Below are positions 39,632 to 46,961 of a stretch of DNA of 52,464 bases, piece by piece (the first letter of the stretch is position 1; each line of letters opens with the position of its first letter). A program made the position numbers and the translations under genes. The notes beneath the pieces were generated by a model. That model made no database searches and was not told the DNA's origin. It worked only from the letters and a program-made list of their open reading frames with translations. This DNA comes from Polyangiaceae bacterium (GTDB lineage Bacteria; Myxococcota_A; Polyangia; Polyangiales; Polyangiaceae), in NCBI GenBank assembly GCA_025937785.1, contig JAICQQ010000035.1, positions 1-52,464 on the forward strand, read 5' to 3'.

Positions 39632-41557
39632 TCAAAGAGGAATGATTCGCCCCTTGTCGCCGCTGCTGCTGCTGCCAGGCGTCGTGCCGCCGGCTCCCTC
39701 TTTTCCCAGTGCAGCCTCCAGGAATTCAGTCAGCTTGCTCGTCAGCCGTAACAATTCTGGAGCCGACGTTCCGTCGAGCCCAGGGACGCCGTCGGGGCGG
39801 GGGCTCCGCTCCAGCAGGTCGAGCAGCTTGCGCGCCTGGGCGCTGAGCTCCAGAGCGCTCGCATCCCAATGCAGGCCACGCTCGAAGCGCAAGCGGTCGT
39901 AGATGCGAAAAGGGCTCAGCAACGGCGGCTCGTGGAGCTGCCAGATCGAGCAGCGTACCTGAGAGTCTCCGCAAGCGTCGAGGATGCCGTTGACGGCGGC
40001 TCGCGCGGCTTCGTTGGCGGCCTCCATCGTGGCGAGATTCGTGTAGGTTTGTACGTAGTCCGACGCCAAGAACAAATTGGGGATCGCCAGCACTGCCTTA
40101 GGACGCAGCTTCCAGGTGCCGGCGTAGTTGACGAGCAACGGTTCCTCGTTGATCTCGATGCCGGGCACGTCACTGCGTGAATCCACGATGCTCGGATCCA
40201 GGTACCAATAGTGCAGGTGCTCGTCCTTCAGCACCTCCCGCCCCTGCGTGTTGAGGCTGCGCTTGAGCTGGCGCCAGGTTTCGTCCGCGACTTCGCCGCG
40301 GGTGCATCGGTCCGCCCGCTTTCCGTTCATGCCGGGCACGTCCCAGTCGGAAATGTCGACCGAAATGATACTCCGGACCTTGCCGTCCCCATACTGGGAC
40401 AGATCGTTGCGCCAGAACTGGGCCTGTGAGACGGACGTCAGGGCCCATTCGGAATCCATGTAGATGGTGTGTCCGTGCGTCAGCGGCACGTCTTCGGTCA
40501 AGTAATACTGGATACCGTTCATCCACTCCAGGTTCTGCTGCTTTGGATCCGCCAGGAAAATGAGGCGAGACAGCGCAGGCTCCAACCGTTGCATCTCTGC
40601 GGTAACCAGCGGGGCCATGCGTTCGATGGGCAGCGCCGCCACGAAGTAGTCCGCGACTACGGAACGCTCGCGGCCCCCTTGCCGGACGCCGACGCTGCTC
40701 ACGCGTTCGCCGTCCAGGTGAATGGCCGTCACCTCGGTGTCCAGATGATACGTAAGGCCGCGAGACTTCAGGTAGGCGAGCCATGGATCGATCCACACGT
40801 CGTTGGTGGGGCCGTTGAGCAAGCGATCGGTAGTCGAAACGGTCGGGTCCAGAATATCCACGAGGAGCTGAACGAAGATGTCACCGATGGTCTTCGTGCT
40901 GGCCCAGCGCGCCTTGGCGGCTACCAGGGACCGAGTGATCGCACTGCCGAAATACGCCTGGTAGGCAGGCGAGCGGGTCTCGGCCTCGATGTACGCCCAC
41001 CAGTCGACGCCTTCGTACTCCGCCAAGCGGCGTTCCTCACACGAGGTCATGAACTTCCAGATCTTCTCGGCGAAGAAGACGGTCTCTTCGGGCGTGACTT
41101 CGAACTGGTGACCCAGGCTGGCAACGACCATCTCTACCGCTGTCTTCACGTCGCCCACGCTGCGCGGAAACCTCGCCGGTACGTACAAGGGTTTCTTGTC
41201 GTAGCGAGCGATCTGCACCTCGCTGGCGTCGACCAGATTGTCGGCCACCGTCCCCCCCTCGAACGGTATTCGTTCCATCGTATCGATGACGTGTCGATAG
41301 AACCCCGGGAAGAAGCGAAACCCGTGTTCTCCGGGCGGCCAAGGTCTGCGGCTCTGGTAACGCGGGCTCTGAAAAGCCTTCCCGCCTACCAGATCGGGCG
41401 GCCCGAGCAGCGGCTCCACTACGGGAATGCTGCGCGCCTTACCGCCAGGAATGCCCTGGCGCTCGAAGACTTCGACGCGATAGCCTCGCTCCACTAGCTC
41501 GTGTGCGGCGCTCAAGCCGCCCACACCGCCACCGAGGATCGCGACGGTCCGGCTCAT
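39632..41557 (-). CDS. FAD oxidoreductase, phytoene desaturase/HpnE-like
   Basis: A 641-residue flavoprotein of the amine oxidase/phytoene desaturase superfamily. It has a dinucleotide fold ILGGGVGGLSAAHELVERG at the N-terminus, VEVFERQGIPGGKA, and GEHGFRFFPGFYRH typical of proteins annotated as hydroxysqualene dehydroxylase-like. Near residue 520-560 is the C-terminal FAD motif (NLFLASDYVQTYTNLATMEAANEAARAAV). The likely role is oxidation or isomerisation of an isoprenoid. After the catalytic part comes a helix, then a Gly/Ser/Thr-rich linker and the hydrophobic end GRIIPL, unusual for the family and reminiscent of encapsulin cargo tags. ATG 41557 overlaps the upstream DUF3237 stop (ATGA). 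Confidence 0.85.
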   Translation of the reverse strand: MSRTVAILGGGVGGLSAAHELVERGYRVEVFERQGIPGGKARSIPVVEPLLGPPDLVGGKAFQSPRYQSRRPWPPGEHGFRFFPGFYRHVIDTMERIPFEGGTVADNLVDASEVQIARYDKKPLYVPARFPRSVGDVKTAVEMVVASLGHQFEVTPEETVFFAEKIWKFMTSCEERRLAEYEGVDWWAYIEAETRSPAYQAYFGSAITRSLVAAKARWASTKTIGDIFVQLLVDILDPTVSTTDRLLNGPTNDVWIDPWLAYLKSRGLTYHLDTEVTAIHLDGERVSSVGVRQGGRERSVVADYFVAALPIERMAPLVTAEMQRLEPALSRLIFLADPKQQNLEWMNGIQYYLTEDVPLTHGHTIYMDSEWALTSVSQAQFWRNDLSQYGDGKVRSIISVDISDWDVPGMNGKRADRCTRGEVADETWRQLKRSLNTQGREVLKDEHLHYWYLDPSIVDSRSDVPGIEINEEPLLVNYAGTWKLRPKAVLAIPNLFLASDYVQTYTNLATMEAANEAARAAVNGILDACGDSQVRCSIWQLHEPPLLSPFRIYDRLRFERGLHWDASALELSAQARKLLDLLERSPRPDGVPGLDGTSAPELLRLTSKLTEFLEAALGKEGAGGTTPGSSSSGDKGRIIPL

Positions 41558-42495
41558 TTCATCCTTGTCGTCGCGGTCTGCAACAAGTCGAACGTCACGA
41601 CCCGCTGGTTCAAGTCGAAGCACCCGACGGCGAGCAGGCCGACACGGTTCAACCGCTCGAGCTCACGCTCCCCGGTCTCGACGATCGCCATCATCTGGAA
41701 CAACCCGGTGGCGCTGTTCTCCACGGCGAAACGCTGGTACCCGCTGCCCCCGAAATCGATCTTGCCAGGGAGCGTGATGCTGACCAGCTCCTGCCGTTGC
41801 GTGAGAGCCGTCAGGTGCATGTCCGCGAGCCCCAGCCCTCCCGGCCGTACGCGCAGCTCGATCACCGAGTTGTCCCGGATGACCCCGGTCAGCGGCTCGC
41901 CGCTCAGGGTTCCGCCATCGACATGAAAGGCCGCATGGAACCCCTCCGGTGTTTCGCCGAACACGAACGGTGGCTCGAGCTGCACGCGCACGGACGCCAT
42001 ATGCGTGAGATCCGCGTGGAACTGCTGCTCACGCCGCCCCGCCGGCTCGGCAGCGACCTGCGAAGCGGCATCGGTCTGTGGCGCGGCCTCGCCCCGGGGT
42101 GCGGCCTCGCCCCGGGGTGCGGCCGCGACCTGGGGCGCATCAGCGAGCGCGAACGTCGCCATCAACTCGTGCTCGCGCCCCGGCGCCGGCACCTGCACGC
42201 CCCCCGCGCAGTGGGCCACCGGGCAGTAGTCGACCCGGCTCCCCCGCACGAACTTGGGGAACTGGGCGCGGAAGTACTGGACGTTCGCCAGATAGTCCGT
42301 GCGCAGCTCCCACGCGGAAAGCGTCTGCGCCAACCCGTCGTCGACCCGGTACACGATGTCGACCGCGTTGCACGGGTGCGCCGGCGTCACCCCGACCGTC
42401 ACGCTCGCGGGCGCGCCGCGCACCACGACATTCGGCGGCGCCAGCGTATCAGCGCCGCCGAAAGATACGGTGAAGCCATCGTGGGAGAGATCCAC
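41554..42495 (-). CDS. Two-domain protein with C-terminal DUF3237
   Basis: A 313-residue protein. Residues about 1-115 are an unassigned beta-rich domain (FTVSFGGADTLAPPN, VDIVYRVDDG, FRAQFPKFVRGSRVDYCPV) that looks Ig-like or sugar-binding. Residues about 118-155 are an Ala/Pro-rich linker containing the duplication APRGEAAPRGEA. Residues about 168-313 are DUF3237, with PPFVFGETPEGFHAAFHVDGG, IELRVRPGGLGLADMHLTALT and FGGSGYQRF, paralogous to the protein at 38053-38607. GTG 42495 has GAGGG nine bases upstream. It is 13 nt after the small helical gene and its stop overlaps the FAD enzyme start. Position in the operon suggests a role with the shell or the flavoenzyme. Confidence 0.78.
   Translation of the reverse strand: MDLSHDGFTVSFGGADTLAPPNVVVRGAPASVTVGVTPAHPCNAVDIVYRVDDGLAQTLSAWELRTDYLANVQYFRAQFPKFVRGSRVDYCPVAHCAGGVQVPAPGREHELMATFALADAPQVAAAPRGEAAPRGEAAPQTDAASQVAAEPAGRREQQFHADLTHMASVRVQLEPPFVFGETPEGFHAAFHVDGGTLSGEPLTGVIRDNSVIELRVRPGGLGLADMHLTALTQRQELVSITLPGKIDFGGSGYQRFAVENSATGLFQMMAIVETGERELERLNRVGLLAVGCFDLNQRVVTFDLLQTATTRMK
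42083..42118. repeat. In-frame 18-bp direct duplication
   Basis: Two exact copies of GCGGCCTCGCCCCGGGGT (42083-42100, 42101-42118) in the linker of the DUF3237 fusion gene; they encode the repeated APRGEA. Confidence 0.9.
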
Positions 42496-42508
42496 CGGGT
42501 GCAGTCCC

Positions 42509-42868
42509 TCACTTCCCGCTTGGCTTCAACGCTTCCTTCGCGGCTTCCAGCTCCCTGGCAGCAGTCAACGCCCGCTCGGTCGCTTGCTGGGCTTCTGCCA
42601 GCACGTCCTCCAGTGACTTTGCTGCCTTGACCGGCTGCTTCCCACTCGCAGCTTGCTGTTCCGCCGCCGCTTTCATTTGCGTCATTTTCTCGATGAAAGC
42701 TCGCGTTATTTCCTGCATTTTGGCTTGTGCGCAGTCAGGGATGTTTTTTCCCTGGCGCACCAACTCTTCCACCAGGGGCGACCTTTTGATTTTTAGGGCT
42801 GCGGCGGAGGCCCGCGCCGCTTCTAGCGCGGCCTGGTGTGCTTCTTCGCAGGTTCTATTTTCTGCCAT
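42509..42868 (-). CDS. Small helical (coiled-coil) protein
   Basis: A 119-residue, Ala/Glu/Lys-rich, almost wholly helical protein with heptad-like stretches (about 50-72 and 84-114) and two Cys (7 and 46). No known family recognised. GGGAA lies eight bases before ATG 42868. It sits 18 nt after the encapsulin-like gene and 13 nt before the DUF3237 fusion gene, so it is surely cotranscribed with them. It could be a cargo, an internal scaffold or an adaptor for the shell; nothing in the sequence decides. It has no signal peptide or membrane span. Confidence 0.75.
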   Translation of the reverse strand: MAENRTCEEAHQAALEAARASAAALKIKRSPLVEELVRQGKNIPDCAQAKMQEITRAFIEKMTQMKAAAEQQAASGKQPVKAAKSLEDVLAEAQQATERALTAARELEAAKEALKPSGK

Positions 42869-42886
42869 GGTGGTGCTTCCCTTTAC

Positions 42887-43864
42887 TTAGACGATGACGG
42901 TTATTGCCCGCCGGTCCCTGACTCGAAGAGCCGTACGCACGGACACACGGAAAACGAAGCGGGGTTCCTCCGACGCGTGCAGAAACTTGACCTTGATCTC
43001 ACGCGCCAACATTTGTTCCAGTTCCGGGCAATCGTGAGCAAGCACGATTGCGAAAGGCGCGGGCAGCAAGGCCGAGTACATCAGGGGGCCTCCCTGGAGT
43101 ATGCGTTCAATCGCCGGTCGGGCGGGGATCAGGCTCATGGCTGCAGGTTGGTTGATCGCCGTCCATAGGGGTGTAGAGGCCACCATGGCGTACGGTGCAT
43201 GGTAGGCATAGCTCTCTAGCTGAGCTGTCGCGGCCGACACTGCTCCGGTGACAGCCCCAGCGAAGGCTGCGGCAAAACTGCCGGCGGCCGTGATCGCTGG
43301 GAAGGTGGGCATCGGAATCGGGACGATGGGGGGCATGAAGCGCCGTGGGACCCCCAACGGAGCGCACAAGCCGGGCACCGGGCGAGGCAACGCGTTCACT
43401 ATGACGCCCGGGGGAGCCCCTGGAATGGGACCGGCATTCGCCGGCCCGCCGCCAGGGCCGCGCCCGTTGAGCAGCAGCGCATTCTCTGCTTGCGCGATCT
43501 GAGCTCCGGCGCGCCGGAAGTAGGTCAGCGCAGCCTCGAGGTCCCCGTCGGCCACCTCTCGATTGCGAAGGTAGACTAACTTCGACAGCGTGGTCAGGTA
43601 GAGGGTGGGGTCGCTATTGACGTCCGGGCGCCTCGGTTGCGCGATGAGCCCTGCCAATGCGGAATCGAGCGAGGGGTTGGGCGCGAGTGGCAGCGGCGCG
43701 GTACGCAGCGCGTACTCAGGAACCGCGACGTCCGTCGGATCTGCCTTTGCGGCTCGCAACGACTTTGCTGGAATTCGCGTGCGCTCAGCCCCCTCCCTTA
43801 CGGCTTGTTGCACCAGATCCCATTGGCGGTCGGTCCACGGTAACTTTGCGATCGCGTCGTTCAT
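42887..43864 (-). CDS. Encapsulin-like HK97-fold shell protein
   Basis: A 325-residue protein I align from memory with family 1 encapsulins. The N-terminal helix LPWTDRQWDLVQQAVREGAERTR corresponds to the PLTEKQW helix. The segment LSKLVYLRNREVADGDLEAALTYFRRAGAQIAQAENALLLNG (94-134) corresponds to the E-loop exit and the long spine helix ending in a Glu-rich ED-IF-G pattern. YHAPYAMVASTPLWTAI (221-237), PAIERILQGGPLMYSALL (250-267) and the final strands (LAREIKVKFLHAS, FVFRVSVRTALRVRDRRAITVI) match the A-domain and C-terminal strands. Residues about 137-195 are a Gly/Pro/Ala-rich insertion not in typical shells. A phage capsid is unlikely, as no phage genes are near. It has operon partners on both sides. 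Confidence 0.7.
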   Translation of the reverse strand: MNDAIAKLPWTDRQWDLVQQAVREGAERTRIPAKSLRAAKADPTDVAVPEYALRTAPLPLAPNPSLDSALAGLIAQPRRPDVNSDPTLYLTTLSKLVYLRNREVADGDLEAALTYFRRAGAQIAQAENALLLNGRGPGGGPANAGPIPGAPPGVIVNALPRPVPGLCAPLGVPRRFMPPIVPIPMPTFPAITAAGSFAAAFAGAVTGAVSAATAQLESYAYHAPYAMVASTPLWTAINQPAAMSLIPARPAIERILQGGPLMYSALLPAPFAIVLAHDCPELEQMLAREIKVKFLHASEEPRFVFRVSVRTALRVRDRRAITVIV

Positions 43865-43903
43865 CTCACTTTGCTCCCTGACGTTGCTCGTTCTCGAATT
43901 CGC

Positions 43904-44602
43904 TCAGCCGGTGTCGCCGGCGGGTCTCACCTCGAGGGTCAGCTGGGCGCTTGCCCCCTTCAAGCCGATCCCTTGCACCAAACCTGAATACTCCCCAGGG
44001 GGGACCTGTTCCGGCACGCGAATGGTGATGTCGACGGGCTGGGCCGCGGAAGCTGGCAAGCGCAGCAGGTGGGGAGCGAACCCCACGTAGCGGCTCGGGA
44101 GCTCGAACCCTTGGGGCCCTATCAAGCTGCTCGCTTTCATCAGCACCTCGACGGGGTGGTGCATGTCGTTGACCAACTTCAGCTGGGTCGACGCCGCCTG
44201 CCCGGGCACCGCCACCACACGTCGGAGCTGAGCCAGTGCTGGGAGCGAACGCGACGCCGTCTCGAAAGCGGGCGCTGCCGGGGGTGCGCTGATGGGATGG
44301 TGTGCGGTGGCCGTGCCGACCGCGATCGATTCTACGGCGCGCACCAGCTCGTCGACGAGGTCTTGCGCTTGATCGCGCAGACGCTCGAGCTGCTGGTGGA
44401 GGGCGCCAATACCGGGCGCCGTACTCGGATCGAGCGCCGTACTCGGATCGAGCGCCGTGCTCGGATCGAGCGCCCAGCCACGCGGCGAGCGACCCGCGGG
44501 CGCTCGCGCACCGTGTTCGCGCAGCACGGACAGCGCGCGCTCCACGACGGAGCCGATGTCATCGGCCGGCGCACCGTCCCTCTGGATGTTGCCATTCGAC
44601 AT
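43904..44602 (-). CDS. Beta-sandwich protein upstream of the shell gene
   Basis: A 232-residue protein starting at ATG 44602 (GGGAG eight bases upstream; a GTG at 44617 is less likely). Residues about 40-60 contain three copies of LDPSTA, encoded by an 18-bp tandem repeat. A helical section (about 65-95) and a Pro/Ala linker follow. The C-terminal 105 residues or so look like an Ig-type beta-sandwich (STQLKLVNDMHHPVEV, VDITIRVPEQVPPGEYSGLV, SAQLTLEV), similar to chaperone-like or accessory Ig domains. No signal peptide. First gene of the cluster, 39 nt before the shell gene. Family unknown to me; it could decorate or load the shell. Confidence 0.72.
   Translation of the reverse strand: MSNGNIQRDGAPADDIGSVVERALSVLREHGARAPAGRSPRGWALDPSTALDPSTALDPSTAPGIGALHQQLERLRDQAQDLVDELVRAVESIAVGTATAHHPISAPPAAPAFETASRSLPALAQLRRVVAVPGQAASTQLKLVNDMHHPVEVLMKASSLIGPQGFELPSRYVGFAPHLLRLPASAAQPVDITIRVPEQVPPGEYSGLVQGIGLKGASAQLTLEVRPAGDTG
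44421..44474. repeat. 18-bp coding tandem repeat, three copies
   Basis: GTACTCGGATCGAGCGCC occurs at 44421-44438 and 44439-44456, with a one-base variant at 44457-44474, encoding LDPSTA repeats in the beta-sandwich gene. Prone to copy-number change without frameshift. Confidence 0.92.
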
Positions 44603-44870
44603 GGTACGAGCTCCCAAGCGCGTAGCGATGGCGACTTTCGCACAACGTCAGCGTGGGGTCGATGAACAAATCGGTTCGAGGCGACGCCGTCAGCGCCGGT
44701 CGTGAGTCGGCGTTTCGCTGCTGACGTGTTGCAGCAATTCCGGTCGGCCGGGTTCAACTCGATTGGACACCAGGAGCTGACACTTTCGATGGAGGCCAGC
44801 GCTCCTGCGCGCGACGTACAGCCGATCGCGACCCTACGGCTGGCTCGATCGACGGGCTGGGCGAGCCCGA

Positions 44871-46871
44871 TCAGTTCTTGCGCGCTGCTGCTTCGCGCTG
44901 GAGGAAGCCGCGGAAAGTCTCGCGATTTTCGCTCGAAACGTTGGCTTCGTAGCCGTAGGCGCTGGCCTGCTTCTCTGCGGTCAGGCACTCGACCACACGT
45001 TCGAAGTCGTCGGTCTCGGCGGCGACGCTTTCGGCCGCGAGTGTGGCCGTGGTGAGCTCTTTGAGCACCACGCTGAGCGATTGGCATTTGGGCGGCGGTT
45101 GCGGGAGCACGATGCGATCGGCGCGCCCGGCCGCGCAACAACTCTGCTGGAGCCGCGCCGTGAGCGGAAGTTCGAACCACCCCAGCTTGTCCCAGAGCTT
45201 CGTAGCTTCGGCCTTGCCGCTGGCTTTGCTCGCCCCCACCCGCGTCTCGAGCTGCTTCACGGTGCTGCGCAGATCGACCGCGTCGCACAGGAAAGCAAAG
45301 TCGTCCGCCGCGTCGATACTGTTGTCGGGAAAGAAGGTCGCGACACACTCGGCTTGCTCGCCTGCGCTCCGTGCCGCCGTGGCCGACGCAGACGGTGGCG
45401 GAGACGCGCTCTCGACGGTGGCCGCGCCGCTGTCCCGGCGGTAGTGAACCACGAGCGTGACGACCACCACTACGGCCAGCGCAAGCGCTGCGGCCAACGC
45501 TTGGCCTCCGCCGGTGGGACCCGCGCGTCTCGACTTTTCGCGCTTGCCTTTGGGGCGAGCGCCGGCCTCCGCCTGCGCGGGCGTGCCGGAGGAGCTCGGC
45601 GCGGCGTCCGCAGCCTCGGGTTCTTCGGGCGCCGCTGCGGCAGCGCGCGCTTCGGAGGCACGTGGCTCTGCGAGCGCGCGGGCCACCGCCGGGTCGAGTA
45701 TCAAGGGCGCTGCCGACACCGGCTCTGGGGCGTCCTCGCTGCCGGGTTCGTCGCCTTTGGGCCGGTAGATGACCGTGGCGTCGTCCTCTTCTTCGCCACC
45801 GCCGTCCCCGTCTTCGTCGTCGACGGCGTCGAGCAAGTCTTCGGGGCGCTTCGGCGGGGCGAAGGCCGGAGCGTCTGCATCAATGGGTTCGTCGATCACG
45901 ATGCCGACGAGCGACTTGCCGTGCGGTCGCGGCAAGATCACGGCGGCCGAAGTGTCGCTTTGCAACGGCGGCTCGCTCAGAATGATGTCGGGCGAGTCCT
46001 CGCGGGGGAACATGGGTTCACCGCCGGACCCCGGGGGCAGACTGAGGATCGCCTGGCCGCGCTCGGCGATCCACTTCTCGAGGCTCTCTTCGAGCTTGCC
46101 GAGGGACGCCCGAAAACGCGGGTTCGTCACCAAACCGGCGTCGATGATCTTCTGCAGCTCCGGCTCGTTGACGCCGAATTCGTCGAGCCTGCGGGGTTTG
46201 CTCCCGAACATGTTCTGCAGCAGCTCTTCGCGGGTGGTGCCTGCGAAGGGTCCTTCGGCCGTCAACGCGGCGTGCAGGGTCGCGTGCGCAGCCCAGCTGT
46301 CGTCCTCGAAGCTCGGCCCGCGCTTTTGCAGGCGCTCGCGCGAGGAGAAGCCGCCGCTCGTGGGCGCGATCAGCTGTGTGACGACTGGCGCCGACCATTT
46401 ACCTTTGGGGGTGATCACCACCGAGCGCGGCGAAATCGCTCCGTGGGCGGTGCCGGCGTCGTGCATCGCGCGCACGGCTCGCACGACGTGGACGCAAAGG
46501 TTCACGGCCTCCAACGGCGGCAGGCGGCTGACCTTGAGCCGGGCGTGGAGGGTGTCGCCTGGAACGTAGTCGGCAATGGCAATCCCGACGGGGCGCGTGC
46601 TGCCCAGGTCGGCCGGCAGCTGGGCGCTGTCGGGGGTACGCAGCAAGCGAATGATCGGCGCCAAGTGCCCAGGCGTGAGGCCCAGCACCGCCTTCAGGCT
46701 GACGAGTCGCGCCTTGCCTACGGGAGCCGCCACCACTACGCGTTTGCTGGTTCGATCGATGGCAAGCCACGCGATCGTCCGATTTCCGGCCTTGACGCTC
46801 GTGATGTAGGTGTACCGGTCGACGAGTGGTTTGGGCTTGCTGCCGTGTGGCTGTGGACGTTTGGCCGCCAT
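44871..46871 (-). CDS. Membrane pseudokinase
   Basis: A 666-residue protein with a kinase-like N-terminal domain (about 15-275) lacking catalytic residues. The HRD loop is HGAISPRSVV, no VAIK lysine is recognisable (RVVVAAPVGK), and there is no DFG. A long acidic and Ala/Pro-rich region (about 280-455) is followed by one membrane helix (about 456-476) and a C-terminal 187-residue domain, presumably periplasmic, with eight Cys. The architecture is that of PknB-like receptors with a dead kinase, so it probably acts as a scaffold or allosteric partner. It lies on the same strand 268 nt upstream of the shell cluster and divergent to a lipoprotein gene. Confidence 0.82.
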   Translation of the reverse strand: MAAKRPQPHGSKPKPLVDRYTYITSVKAGNRTIAWLAIDRTSKRVVVAAPVGKARLVSLKAVLGLTPGHLAPIIRLLRTPDSAQLPADLGSTRPVGIAIADYVPGDTLHARLKVSRLPPLEAVNLCVHVVRAVRAMHDAGTAHGAISPRSVVITPKGKWSAPVVTQLIAPTSGGFSSRERLQKRGPSFEDDSWAAHATLHAALTAEGPFAGTTREELLQNMFGSKPRRLDEFGVNEPELQKIIDAGLVTNPRFRASLGKLEESLEKWIAERGQAILSLPPGSGGEPMFPREDSPDIILSEPPLQSDTSAAVILPRPHGKSLVGIVIDEPIDADAPAFAPPKRPEDLLDAVDDEDGDGGGEEEDDATVIYRPKGDEPGSEDAPEPVSAAPLILDPAVARALAEPRASEARAAAAAPEEPEAADAAPSSSGTPAQAEAGARPKGKREKSRRAGPTGGGQALAAALALAVVVVVTLVVHYRRDSGAATVESASPPPSASATAARSAGEQAECVATFFPDNSIDAADDFAFLCDAVDLRSTVKQLETRVGASKASGKAEATKLWDKLGWFELPLTARLQQSCCAAGRADRIVLPQPPPKCQSLSVVLKELTTATLAAESVAAETDDFERVVECLTAEKQASAYGYEANVSSENRETFRGFLQREAAARKN

Positions 46872-46887
46872 TATCCGAGAAAGCGCG

Positions 46888-46901
46888 TCCCCCGAGGGGG
46901 A
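46888..46901. promoter_or_regulatory. G/C palindrome between divergent genes
   Basis: TCCCCC-GA-GGGGGA lies in the 90-bp divergent region between the pseudokinase and the lipoprotein genes, 17 nt from the pseudokinase start. It may be an operator; it may also be chance in GC-rich DNA. Confidence 0.3.
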
Positions 46902-46961
46902 TATTGAAGTGTCGTTCTTAGTTGGGTTGCCAGCTCAGCGCGACAGATATACACCGGGGAT

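Noticed and set aside
42887..43864. Prophage major capsid protein
   Set aside because: No terminase, portal, tail or integrase genes nearby; neighbours are metabolic and closely packed, as for encapsulins.
44332..45348. 338-codon open frame on the minus strand between pseudokinase and shell cluster
   Set aside because: It overlaps the pseudokinase and the beta-sandwich gene out of frame and its product is Arg/Ser-rich.
45081..46907. 608-codon open frame on the plus strand
   Set aside because: Antisense of the pseudokinase; composition is Arg/Gly/Val-rich without any recognisable fold.
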